Positions 15,162-24,347 of a DNA stretch of 31,082 nucleotides are shown one piece after another (the stretch's first letter is position 1; each line of letters begins with the position of its first letter). The position numbers were made by a program, and so were the translations under genes. Source of the DNA: a virus; the IMG/VR virus record IMGVR_UViG_3300013132_000166, positions 1-31,082 of that record. One strand, 5' to 3'. A model generated the notes under the pieces. The model was given only the letters and a program-made list of their open reading frames with translations. It did no database searches and was not told the origin of the DNA.

Positions 15162-15171
15162 AATATTTAGC
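15162..15171 (+). promoter_or_regulatory. Candidate promoter for the tape-measure gene
   Basis: AATATTTAGC, an exact copy of the sequence at 14421-14430, lies 36 nt before the tape-measure ATG. If TATTTA (15164-15169) is a -10 box, the mRNA would have a leader of about 30 nt including a weak GACGG ribosome site. Confidence 0.35.
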
Positions 15172-15206
15172 CTTATACGCCCCGCGGCCAAATAAAGAGA
15201 CGGTAG

Positions 15207-18200
15207 ATGGCTGACTCCAAAACACAGGAACTGCAGAACCAGTCTGATCTCCAGGCCCAGATCAACAAGATCCTGGAGAGTCGGAATGCAATTCTTGCGG
15301 CGCAGCAAAAAGCGCTATCGACCCAAGTTCAAATGGCCGTCGACATGTGCAAGGCTCTTAAATGCGAAGAGCTCGACCTGGTCGAGGCGCGCCTGAAGAC
15401 AACGCGCGATGCGATGTCTGCTGCTGCGACCGAGGCAGGCAAGCTCAAGGGCGAGCTCGGCGACGTCGCTGCAGCGGGCCAGAACGCAGGTTCTCAAGGA
15501 TCTAGCGCCCTTGACAAACTTAATGACAGTTTCGACGCGAGCAATCTAACTCTGGCAGGCTTTGGGGCAGGCATCTTGCAATTTGGCGGCATCTTCATGC
15601 AGACGTTCAAGAACGTCATCAGCATGGCAGGAGGGCTGCTAGCGTCCCTAGGAAAATTAGGATTTGCAATAATAACCCTTCCCTTTAAACTCTTGGGAGG
15701 ACTCTTTGATCTTGCGCAGAGCAGTGGCGGCGGCGGACCATCGCCAATTGCGCAGGCCCTTGAAAAGATAAGGGGCGAACTTGGAGGCCTGAATACCGCA
15801 GTAGGCAAGGCGGCTGTGTCAGCACTGCCCCAGTTTAGAAAACAGCTAAAGGATATGGCTGGCACAGGACTTCGGGTTGCCAAGGTCTTTGGTCAAGGTC
15901 GTGAAGGTCTCGCCAAGGCGATGGAGTATAACGTCGAGCTCATCAAGGCTTTGGGCCCCGCCGCAGAGCACTTTACAGGTGTCTTGAAGAAGAGTGCTGT
16001 CGAGCTCGCCATGTATCGAAAGGGCTTGGGAATATCTGCCGAATCCCAGGCACAGATCATGAAGCTTGCTGAGGCGACAGGCAAGGATCCTGCTGCTGCC
16101 ATGCATGATTTTGCCACCGTGGCCATCAACATGGGCGAGGCATTTGGAATCAGCGCTGCTGTAATTGGTAAAGATATGGCTGAGATGAAGGCCGACTTTG
16201 CGAACTTTGGAACTCTCAGCGTCCGCGAGCTCAGCCAGGCTGCAGTTTATGCGCACAAGCTTGGAATCGAAGTAAAGGCCCTACAAGGCGTCATTGGAGC
16301 CTTTGACGACTTTGAGACGGCGGCCCAGAATGCTGCGAAGCTGTCGCAGGCCTTTGGAATGAATGTCGACGCGATGAAAATGTTGAACGCAGCAAACCCT
16401 GCTGAGCGCTTGTCGATGTTGCAGCAGGCGTTCAAAGAGACCGGAAAGTCAATCGAGTCAATGTCAAGGCAGGAGATCAAGCTCCTTGCAGCACAATCAG
16501 GACTCACCGAAGAGCAGTCATTAGCTGCGTTCAGTCAGAAGGGCCTCTCACAGTCATACGATCAAATAACGAAGGCCGGTGCGAAGGCTGAGAAGAAGCA
16601 GCTCACACAGGCTGAGGCAATGTCGAAGCTGGCCGATTCGATCGAGCGCGTCTTTGGTGGTGGCGGAGGGTCGAAATTTCAGGGTTTCTTCGACGCCTTC
16701 TCTAAAGGGTTCCAGGATGGAATACTGAGGTCCAAGGAGCTCCGTGGTCTCTTTAGGGACATTCGAAAGTCTCTCAGGACAGTATTCCTCGCCGGTCGGT
16801 CTGTTGGAAAGATGTTCGCGGAGCTTTTCCCAGGCTTCCAGCAGATGGTCGCCGGCCTTCGTGATGTGTTCAATCCAAAGCGTTTTCGCGAAATGATGGA
16901 CAAGGTCAAGGACATTTTTAAGCAATTCTTCCTAGACCTTAGAACTGATCCAAAGGCCGGCGTCGAAAAATTCGTCGAGAGAATGAAGGAGGCCTTTAAG
17001 AGTCTCTTCCAGGGTCAGGGCTCTGGAGTCAACACTTTCATGGAGGGCGGTAAGACATTCCTTAAGACCATAGGCGCCATCTTCATGGCGATTCTACCGA
17101 TGGTTCTCGACGGCTTGATCAAGGCTGTCAACGCAATCGCAGACTTTATTGCGGCACCTCCTGGAATTCCAGGAGCAGTGAGTGCTCTAGGCGATCAACT
17201 TTTGGATGCGCTGATCCGAGTCTTCGATGTGCTTAAGGACAGGCTCTGGCCTCCTGTCAAGAGAATGTTCATGGCGCTGTGGGAAAAGATTGGACCGTGG
17301 GTTGAGAAAACTGTCGAGGTGATATTTTATGCATCTCTTTTCAAAGCGTTCGCTCGAGGTGCTGTAGGAGCTCTGGGAGGAGCTGCCGTTGGAGTGCTTA
17401 AGAATGTTCTTCTCAAGACCTTCACGACAACCATGGTGCAGACAGGCGAGGCCGCGGCGGCCTCAACAGGCGCTGGAGCTGCTGCACAGACCGCGACATC
17501 TTTCATGCCATCGATTGGACAGTTCTTGGTCGCCGTTGGAGCGGTTCTTCTTGTTTTTGCAGGCGTGGTTGCAATCTATAAAATTGCAGGCCTGACTCCT
17601 CTGGACGCTCTAGGGTTAGGAATCATTATGGTGTCGCTTGCGACGTCAACCCTAATGATATCAGCGGCAGTGAAGATGATACCACCTGGGGCTGCGGCTG
17701 ATGCTTCTGGACTGGCCACTGTCCTTGCGATCATGACAGCTTCTTCTATTGTTGTTATGGGTGTGATGGCAATATTGTCTATGATCGACACACCAAACCT
17801 AGGCCAGATCGCAGCATTTACTGCCGTCATTCTAACTTTGACCCTTGCTACACTTCCAATAATCTTAGCTGCCACAATTATTGGTGCAATGAAGCAGAAC
17901 GTAGCGCAGGCGGTCGAGGGAATGGGCATTATTGGCGTGTTTATGGTTGCAGTGGGCGTTGTAGGCGTTGTCGTCTCATCACTCCTTTCCCTATTCTCTA
18001 ATCCTACTGGGATTGCAGCTCTGATGGAAGGAATTTCATCTTTGATATGGGCGACCTTAGGAATGCTGCCGGCAGCATTCGCCCTAGGCATGGTCATGAC
18101 TTCAGGGATAGGAGCTATTGGTCTTGCACCAATTCTTTTGGGGTTTGCACTGATCGCAGGTCTTGCAACTGGACTTGTCGGCACGCTTCTCCCTGCTGTC

Positions 18201-20090
18201 ACAATGCTTGCTAATATTCGAATCGCCGATCCTGAGTCATTCAAGGCTGTGACAGGAGCGCTCGTCGATATCATGCAGGCAGTCAATGGATTCGTGGGTG
18301 CGCTTTCAGGTCTTGCATATATGATGAGACCGACCTTCGCGCAGATGTTCGATGGCGATGCATTCCAGGGAAATATCAACGCGATGAAGGGGCTCGTTGA
18401 TACGATTCTCAAATCAGGAGTCACCGATATTATTGACAAGCTGGCAACATTCGCACAAACTGCAAATATAAAGCAGGGCACAGGAGAGGCAATATCAGCA
18501 ATCGCGGCGGTGCTAGGAGCTGTTGGTACCCTTCTGAAGGCATTCTCCCCTGACGGCGAGGTGTTTTCCAAGCTGGCAGAAGAGGCCGGTCCGGAGTGGT
18601 ATGAGATGATTTCTCCCATGGGTCTGGTTAGCACAATTGGCCGCGCAAATAATATTAGCACGATCATGGATGGTATGAAAGAGATGCAAAATGGCGCGCT
18701 GGGACAGCTCCAGGCTGTCCTACCCTCCGTCGCTACAGGAATCCAAAGCCTACTATCCAGCATTGGCACAATTCCTGCCGGAATCAAGGACGTGGGACCA
18801 TTTATTTCTGGATTTGCTTCAGTTCTCACTGCCGTCGCTGCGATCATGAAGGCGATGTCACCCTCCGACAAGGCATTCGAGGCGGTGACCGAGGCGGCTG
18901 ACACTTACGGGGAAGATGCAACCGCGGTGATGAACTCTGCTTTTGCAGGAATGCGGGGAATTTCCACAGGAATTGTCGATCTATTGACGGACATTAAGGA
19001 TCCCCTTGTCAGCATGATGCAGGGAATGATGGAGGCTCTACAGCCTATCATAACTGCTGCGGCCTCAGTCGACCCTCAGGTAATATCAGGGCTCGGGCAG
19101 ATTCTGTCAGGGGTCATGGGCGCTGTGAGTAGCATTATGGACACCTTTATCTCGATGATGGATGTTGCGAACGAACGCGCCGGAGCCTATGAAGACGCGT
19201 TCGCACAAGAAAGCGCGTTCGACTCCATACTCACAAACATAACGGGACTCTTCGCCACCATGGGTCCATCTTTCCTCTCGCTGGTCGAGCCCATGCGAAC
19301 CATGGTCAACGCAGTCATTGCGATCGCACAGGGGATAACAAATACGCGGGGACTCAAGGCGAGAATCGAGGCCGTCACCGCGGCTCTGGCGGCGGTGGGT
19401 CAGATGTCACAGATCTTCGGACCCAGCGGTCCCTTCTATGGCGCACCTCCGCCTAATTCGACGGTGCCAGTTAGTCTAATCACTGGCATGGTTACCATGA
19501 TGGGCGAAGTTGCACGTCAAATCTTGGTGCGAGGAGGACCACTGCAGCGTGTCGTTGACGCTTTTGATGCGATTGTCGTGAAAAATCCGCGCAGTCTCAA
19601 GTCCAAGGCCGAGGCTCTCACAGGCGTCTTCGCAGGGATCCAGGCACTCAGCACTGCCATGACGACGATGAACGCAACAGGCACGCAGGGCATAGGGGCT
19701 CTAGCAGCAGAATTCAATCGACGCTTGGGTGACACAGAGACAATAACGACAGCACTCGAAAGCATGGTCGATATTCTCAACGTGGTCCCCAGAAACATGG
19801 AAAACGTTTCTTCTCGTGTTCAGGCGATGGTTCAGGCGTACACAGCCCTCCACACGGCACTTAGCACACCTCTCGGTGATGCGAACATCGCCGCGATCGT
19901 TCGGCTCAACGATTCTCTAGACGGCCAGCGTAATCTCACAGTCAGGCACGAATCGCTGCCGCCCATCAACCTTACTGTCACAGTCCACGTCGACTCCGAG
20001 GCCGTTGGCGAGGCGATTCTGAATAACGAGAGAGATATTCGGACCACAGCAGGTAGAAGATTCGCCATTACAGGACCCAATCCTGCGTAA
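15207..20090 (+). CDS. Tail length tape-measure protein
   Basis: 1,627 residues, by far the longest gene here; T4 gp29 is 590. The first 100 residues are coiled-coil-like ('LQAQINKILESRNAILAAQQ'). Hydrophobic helices follow at about 115-175 and in a dense block at about 770-1005 (for example 'VGVVGVVVSSLLSLF'). The rest is Ala/Gly/Met-rich helix with repeated amphipathic segments, ending in a polar beta-like stretch 'LTVTVHVDSEAVGEAIL'. This composition, the length and the place between tube and baseplate genes define a tape measure. It occupies the tube lumen, sets tail length and is ejected first; the hydrophobic block may insert into the host membrane. No lysozyme or peptidase motif was noticed. 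Confidence 0.9.
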   Translation: MADSKTQELQNQSDLQAQINKILESRNAILAAQQKALSTQVQMAVDMCKALKCEELDLVEARLKTTRDAMSAAATEAGKLKGELGDVAAAGQNAGSQGSSALDKLNDSFDASNLTLAGFGAGILQFGGIFMQTFKNVISMAGGLLASLGKLGFAIITLPFKLLGGLFDLAQSSGGGGPSPIAQALEKIRGELGGLNTAVGKAAVSALPQFRKQLKDMAGTGLRVAKVFGQGREGLAKAMEYNVELIKALGPAAEHFTGVLKKSAVELAMYRKGLGISAESQAQIMKLAEATGKDPAAAMHDFATVAINMGEAFGISAAVIGKDMAEMKADFANFGTLSVRELSQAAVYAHKLGIEVKALQGVIGAFDDFETAAQNAAKLSQAFGMNVDAMKMLNAANPAERLSMLQQAFKETGKSIESMSRQEIKLLAAQSGLTEEQSLAAFSQKGLSQSYDQITKAGAKAEKKQLTQAEAMSKLADSIERVFGGGGGSKFQGFFDAFSKGFQDGILRSKELRGLFRDIRKSLRTVFLAGRSVGKMFAELFPGFQQMVAGLRDVFNPKRFREMMDKVKDIFKQFFLDLRTDPKAGVEKFVERMKEAFKSLFQGQGSGVNTFMEGGKTFLKTIGAIFMAILPMVLDGLIKAVNAIADFIAAPPGIPGAVSALGDQLLDALIRVFDVLKDRLWPPVKRMFMALWEKIGPWVEKTVEVIFYASLFKAFARGAVGALGGAAVGVLKNVLLKTFTTTMVQTGEAAAASTGAGAAAQTATSFMPSIGQFLVAVGAVLLVFAGVVAIYKIAGLTPLDALGLGIIMVSLATSTLMISAAVKMIPPGAAADASGLATVLAIMTASSIVVMGVMAILSMIDTPNLGQIAAFTAVILTLTLATLPIILAATIIGAMKQNVAQAVEGMGIIGVFMVAVGVVGVVVSSLLSLFSNPTGIAALMEGISSLIWATLGMLPAAFALGMVMTSGIGAIGLAPILLGFALIAGLATGLVGTLLPAVTMLANIRIADPESFKAVTGALVDIMQAVNGFVGALSGLAYMMRPTFAQMFDGDAFQGNINAMKGLVDTILKSGVTDIIDKLATFAQTANIKQGTGEAISAIAAVLGAVGTLLKAFSPDGEVFSKLAEEAGPEWYEMISPMGLVSTIGRANNISTIMDGMKEMQNGALGQLQAVLPSVATGIQSLLSSIGTIPAGIKDVGPFISGFASVLTAVAAIMKAMSPSDKAFEAVTEAADTYGEDATAVMNSAFAGMRGISTGIVDLLTDIKDPLVSMMQGMMEALQPIITAAASVDPQVISGLGQILSGVMGAVSSIMDTFISMMDVANERAGAYEDAFAQESAFDSILTNITGLFATMGPSFLSLVEPMRTMVNAVIAIAQGITNTRGLKARIEAVTAALAAVGQMSQIFGPSGPFYGAPPPNSTVPVSLITGMVTMMGEVARQILVRGGPLQRVVDAFDAIVVKNPRSLKSKAEALTGVFAGIQALSTAMTTMNATGTQGIGALAAEFNRRLGDTETITTALESMVDILNVVPRNMENVSSRVQAMVQAYTALHTALSTPLGDANIAAIVRLNDSLDGQRNLTVRHESLPPINLTVTVHVDSEAVGEAILNNERDIRTTAGRRFAITGPNPA

Positions 20091-20093
20091 TAT
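20088..20093 (+). promoter_or_regulatory. Candidate -10 box, leaderless layout
   Basis: TAATAT, which includes the stop codon of the tape measure (20088-20090), is followed by six bases (AGACCT) and the ATG at 20100. No Shine-Dalgarno is visible. Because it overlaps a stop codon, chance is a greater risk here. Confidence 0.3.
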
Positions 20094-20099
20094 AGACCT

Positions 20100-20402
20100 A
20101 TGAAGAAAAGCGACACAGATGTTCAAGATAAAGATTTCAAGGGGCCCGTTCCCTCTGAAAGCAAACGAGATACTCATGAAGGAATTCCTATAGATGAGTC
20201 ATCAAAGTTTTTAATGAACGCGTTCGAAAAATCACTCGAGAAGCTGGAGCCGGGTGACCGTGAGGCGGTGATGGACCACCACAGCAAGCTCATGAAGAGC
20301 ATGACAATCTTGAGCGAAAAAATGAATGAGATATTTAGCTCTGAGGAAGGGCGCCGTCTCTTCCAGCAAGAGCTGCAGAATCGCGGTGGGTCTAAAAAAT
20401 GA
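20100..20402 (+). CDS. Small unknown charged protein between tape measure and baseplate genes
   Basis: 100 residues. The first 40 are polar and probably disordered; residues 30-95 are helical ('FLMNAFEKSLEKLEPGDREA', 'KLMKSMTILSEKMNEIF'). No family recognised. Its stop overlaps the next start (ATGA at 20399-20402), so the two are translationally coupled and may work together, for instance as a small baseplate partner or chaperone. Confidence 0.65.
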   Translation: MKKSDTDVQDKDFKGPVPSESKRDTHEGIPIDESSKFLMNAFEKSLEKLEPGDREAVMDHHSKLMKSMTILSEKMNEIFSSEEGRRLFQQELQNRGGSKK

Positions 20403-23400
20403 CTGACAAAAGAGGCAATCAGACCAACTATGACCTGGGGCTAAATGACTCAGGCGAGCTATCGTCTGTGGGTGATCTTTTTAACCCAGGCCATCCAGAT
20501 TCTGGAAATGAGCCCCGAGACCAGAGTGGTGCCGTTAGATTCGATCAGGGACAAGACATTCCTCGTGCCGCGAAGGTGACTTTAGGAAACTATCTCAGCA
20601 ATGCGACCAAGGGAAATGTAGGTAATTCTCGCCCTAATACATTTCAAGTATCTCCTGACAGCAGCGATGTGGGCCTAGGAATTGATACCAACCTTTCATC
20701 CAAAAGGGCTGGACTGCTGACACGAGTCGACATCAAGAACAATGGCGTGACCATGGGAACTTATCTCGATCATGTCAAGGGCCACGTCGACGCAGCCAAG
20801 GCAGCCAGAAAGTTCGAGTCTACAAAAAACTCTGATTACGGTCGAGACTCGAGCAATCCATTTGTAAGTCCCGACGTCGGTATAAAGAACTATTCAGATC
20901 CTGCTACACGTTCTCGTGGACAAGACGGAAATAGCATTCTTTTGAACGTCGACCCGCAGGGGACTGTGAGCTTTGCTGAGCCTGGAAATCCTCAAATTGG
21001 ACCGCTGAGAGACGATGCGCCTGTTGTTCAAAAGAAGATCTCCGAGGTTCTCCGGCAAAATCGCTTCAATCCTATCGAAAAAGCTTTCGTTCAAAATCGC
21101 ACATGGACTGGACCTGGCACAACACTACAGCGCCAGTTGGGCACATATGTCAAGGACTCACAGTCGATAGAGATAAAGCAGGGACTTCTGGAGCAGGTGG
21201 GACTTAAGCTCATGATTAGGGCTACAGGACACAGCGTTCCTGGACAAGATTTGCTAAATGACACAAATAGCCTTCAAGAAACGAACAACTACGCGCCTCT
21301 TATCCCTAGTGCGCCACAGCTAACAGGCCTACCACTTATACCTGTTGTCAATCTCATGGCAGGTAATGTTGATGTGTCTCAGGGCTTGGCCGGTGTGGGA
21401 GTAACGCCAGAATCAGCTCGGGCTGAGTATATCGATAAGGTAGACTTTGAGCCTGCTCCTGGATCAACTAGCTCTACGTGGAATGAGACCTTCGACGGAC
21501 GAAGCTATGGTGTGCTTAATTCTCACATTGAGCCCTTCAGCGGCGGATTACCAGTTGGCACATTTACAACAACCTTAGCTGGAATCGTGTTGATAGTAGG
21601 AGCGTCATTTTTAATCACGGCGCTTCCCCTAATTCTGAATAGAGACATGGCTACTGTAGATCACTTTGACCCTACAGGGTCCAGCATGCTGAATATTATT
21701 CCTGCCAATTTGACGATGGGTCGACACACTGAGATTAGAACCAACGGAGGCACAGGAGAGTATGCACCATATAATCGGTTGCAAGAATTCATATTTGAGC
21801 TCCTGGGAATACCAAGAACAAATCACCGTTGGGAGCAATGTCTCCTTCAGGGGATTGGAGCATTCTTTGGAGTAGGGATTAGAGAAGATTTTTCAATCGA
21901 CGGAGAGCTCCTGGGAGAAAACATCTATTACTTGTTGACGGCACCCGGATATTACGCAGTCGTGATACGAAATGCGATAAGGGACGTCGAACAGATCGTT
22001 AAGGCCATAGAAAGCTTTGCAGAAGCAGGATCTGCAGGCAATATTGTTGCAATAGTGTCAGGGATCTTTAGTCTCATCGACTCGATCACGTCATCAGCCC
22101 TTTATCGCTTTTTTATGACGATGACTGCGCTGGGAAATCAGGTCTTGAACGCATCAATTCATACCTTTGATATATCGTTGAGGGTAAATGAGGAAGACCG
22201 CGAGTACTCTGGCCCAGGCAGAGGCCACTCCGGCGAAGTCCCGGTCGGCGCCCTCAGCTGGCGTCACTCTGCGGCACTTAGCTTTCATCTCATACCAGGT
22301 TCTTTAGGCAGTCAGGTTGCTGGATTTATCGATATGGGGTATAATGGTACGCCTAGAGGACCTGGATCAAGAGTCAACCAGTTTGATCTTACGCTGCTGG
22401 GGCCCCGCCGTGTGTCGCCAGGCGGGCTTCGCAGCATCCCCGCCGAGCAGGTCCCCGCGCGCGACGCAAGGCTAACAGCTGGTGACGTTAAGACGATCGA
22501 GAGTCTGCTAGATGCTGAGCACGTGCCGTTTTATTTTCACGACCTTCGTACGAATGAGATAATCTCATTTCACGCATTTTTGTCTGATCTATCAGACGGG
22601 TTCTCTGTGAACTACACCAACACGACGGGGTATGGTCGCGCTGATGAGGTCATGATATACAATAACACGAAGAGGACGATCGGGTTTACTTTTCATGTGG
22701 TCGCAACTTCTGAAAAAGATTTTGATATTATGTACTGGAACATAAACAGGCTGATCACAATGCTGTATCCACAATATTCTGCCGGTCGTCAAATGACGAC
22801 AAGCAATATTGACTTCATTCAGCCCTTTTCTCAAATACAGACAGCGTCGCCTATGATTAGATTGAGAATAGGAGATATTGTCAAAGGAAATTATTCCAGG
22901 TTTGCGCTAGCGAGACTTTTTGGGTTTGGAACAACTAGAATGGATATCAATCGAGAGATCGCACGTCGACAAGCTGCTGTGGATAATGGGAATAATGGGA
23001 ATGCCAGAATTAGTGCTGAAAACGAGGCGATCGAAGCGCGCAATGCAGCGCGCCTCAGGTCCGCGGCTGAGACAAGAGTAAACACGTGGACTGAGGCACG
23101 CCAGGCGAGGCCTATAAATGAAAGATATGTCGTAGGCGATGAGGTGAATATTCGCCCTGTAACGATTTTGGCGGGCATTGACAACGTCGAGTTTAGAGAT
23201 TCAAGAGGTGGAGCCATGGCAGTTCTGGGCAGCGTCGCCGGCGTCCCTACAAGGACGCGTAAGCCAGACGCACCTGCTGCTTACTTGAGCATTCCAAGAA
23301 CTTTAAGCTCGGTCAGGACTCCAGCAGATCTGAGAGTAAAGATTATCTCGCTTTCTGGCCAGCCTAATTTTCCATCGCCCCCTCCGTCTGATAACCCTCC

Positions 23401-23998
23401 GTTCGGATATCATTATGCTCCTGCCACATCTCCCAGCGAGAGACATGTCATTGCTTTTGTCGAGATACAGAACATGACGTTCAATCTTCCTGAGGGTCCG
23501 GCAGGTATGGAGGTACTAGGAAATTATAGGTACATGTACATCAACCTAGATTTCATTACAAGATTCGACAATACATACGTAGTAGCACAACTTGAGAATG
23601 AGCCAGTTCCTGAAGATCAGCTCAGGCTGTTGAGCTCGAGCCTAGAGCCTACGAGAGAACTCAACAATACACGTATTGCAAATAGCACCGTCTTCCGCGA
23701 ATTTTTTGAACCCGCAACAAATCCGATCGTTCGCTCCTTCGAGAGCACAAAGGGTAAAGGCCTTGCAGGATTTATCACCGATCTAAAGATGGACTGGGGG
23801 GAGTCGACTTGGGAGATCGACAGAGGACGTCAGGCACCCAAGAGTATGAAGCTTTCTATTTCATTCTCACCAATACACGATATACCCATGGGCCTCGACT
23901 CAGACGGCGCGATGCGCAGCGTCGCGTATAACGTCGGCGAATTGTCACATTATATTGGATCTGATCCATATGCAACCGATCCAACTCCGGAGGGTTGA
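20399..23998 (+). CDS. Large baseplate protein, tube-initiator-like (gp48/gp54 or P2 gpU position)
   Basis: 1,199 residues. The first 220 or so are polar and low in structure. A hydrophobic segment lies near residues 385-413 ('IVLIVGASFLITALPLIL'). The C-terminal half has tube-fold-like stretches: 'LSWRHSAALSFHLIPGSLG' (about 615), 'FYFHDLRTNEIISFHAF', 'GFTFHVVATSEKDFDIMYW', 'MIRLRIGDIVKGNYSRFALA' (to about 842), and a final 'MKLSISFSPIHDIPMGLDSD'. Such blocks, as I recall, occur in baseplate proteins on which the tail tube starts. The order tape measure - this - LysM - hub is that of P2 T-U-X-D. The role is inferred from this order and fold-like patterns; it is much larger than T4 gp48 or gp54. 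Confidence 0.6.
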   Translation: MTDKRGNQTNYDLGLNDSGELSSVGDLFNPGHPDSGNEPRDQSGAVRFDQGQDIPRAAKVTLGNYLSNATKGNVGNSRPNTFQVSPDSSDVGLGIDTNLSSKRAGLLTRVDIKNNGVTMGTYLDHVKGHVDAAKAARKFESTKNSDYGRDSSNPFVSPDVGIKNYSDPATRSRGQDGNSILLNVDPQGTVSFAEPGNPQIGPLRDDAPVVQKKISEVLRQNRFNPIEKAFVQNRTWTGPGTTLQRQLGTYVKDSQSIEIKQGLLEQVGLKLMIRATGHSVPGQDLLNDTNSLQETNNYAPLIPSAPQLTGLPLIPVVNLMAGNVDVSQGLAGVGVTPESARAEYIDKVDFEPAPGSTSSTWNETFDGRSYGVLNSHIEPFSGGLPVGTFTTTLAGIVLIVGASFLITALPLILNRDMATVDHFDPTGSSMLNIIPANLTMGRHTEIRTNGGTGEYAPYNRLQEFIFELLGIPRTNHRWEQCLLQGIGAFFGVGIREDFSIDGELLGENIYYLLTAPGYYAVVIRNAIRDVEQIVKAIESFAEAGSAGNIVAIVSGIFSLIDSITSSALYRFFMTMTALGNQVLNASIHTFDISLRVNEEDREYSGPGRGHSGEVPVGALSWRHSAALSFHLIPGSLGSQVAGFIDMGYNGTPRGPGSRVNQFDLTLLGPRRVSPGGLRSIPAEQVPARDARLTAGDVKTIESLLDAEHVPFYFHDLRTNEIISFHAFLSDLSDGFSVNYTNTTGYGRADEVMIYNNTKRTIGFTFHVVATSEKDFDIMYWNINRLITMLYPQYSAGRQMTTSNIDFIQPFSQIQTASPMIRLRIGDIVKGNYSRFALARLFGFGTTRMDINREIARRQAAVDNGNNGNARISAENEAIEARNAARLRSAAETRVNTWTEARQARPINERYVVGDEVNIRPVTILAGIDNVEFRDSRGGAMAVLGSVAGVPTRTRKPDAPAAYLSIPRTLSSVRTPADLRVKIISLSGQPNFPSPPPSDNPPFGYHYAPATSPSERHVIAFVEIQNMTFNLPEGPAGMEVLGNYRYMYINLDFITRFDNTYVVAQLENEPVPEDQLRLLSSSLEPTRELNNTRIANSTVFREFFEPATNPIVRSFESTKGKGLAGFITDLKMDWGESTWEIDRGRQAPKSMKLSISFSPIHDIPMGLDSDGAMRSVAYNVGELSHYIGSDPYATDPTPEG

Positions 23999-24056
23999 TA
24001 AGTGATACATCACAACAAGTTAGAAAAACGACAAACATCACGCCTGCAAGCATCTC

Positions 24057-24347
24057 ATGTCACAAAGATATAGTAATACTCCTAAAATCGCTGCCGGAAG
24101 TCAATATGGCACTGCCACGGCTCACAATGGCATTCGTCGAGCTGTACAACAGGGGCAAATTAGTACGAGAGAGTACGTGCTCAATGAGGGCGAGCGCCTC
24201 GACACGATCGCGGGCCGTGTGTATGGAAACGCTCGCCTGTGGTGGATTATTGCCGCAGCTTCCGGAATCGGGTGGCCCCTGCAGGTGCCTCCTGGGACGC
24301 AGCTTTTGATACCAACTGACTTGAAGCAGACGGCGCAGTATGCCTGA
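24057..24347 (+). CDS. LysM-domain baseplate protein (gp53 / P2 gpX type)
   Basis: 96 residues, mostly one LysM domain: 'YVLNEGERLDTIAGRVYGNA', 'RLWWIIAAASGI' and 'VPPGTQLLIP'. Virion LysM domains of this kind bind neighbouring baseplate proteins rather than peptidoglycan; they occur in T4 gp53 (196 residues, so this is only the LysM portion) and P2 gpX. The ATG at 24057 is the first in the frame after an in-frame stop at 24021-24023, but its ribosome site is poor and 58 nt separate it from the preceding stop. The gene overlaps the next by 8 nt. Confidence 0.85.
   Translation: MSQRYSNTPKIAAGSQYGTATAHNGIRRAVQQGQISTREYVLNEGERLDTIAGRVYGNARLWWIIAAASGIGWPLQVPPGTQLLIPTDLKQTAQYA

Noticed and set aside
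17576-18904. 442-codon open frame on the minus strand
   Set aside because: It lies wholly within the tape-measure gene, in its Ala/Ile/Val-rich hydrophobic part. Its translation is a low-complexity shadow of that composition, with no start signal or recognisable domain.
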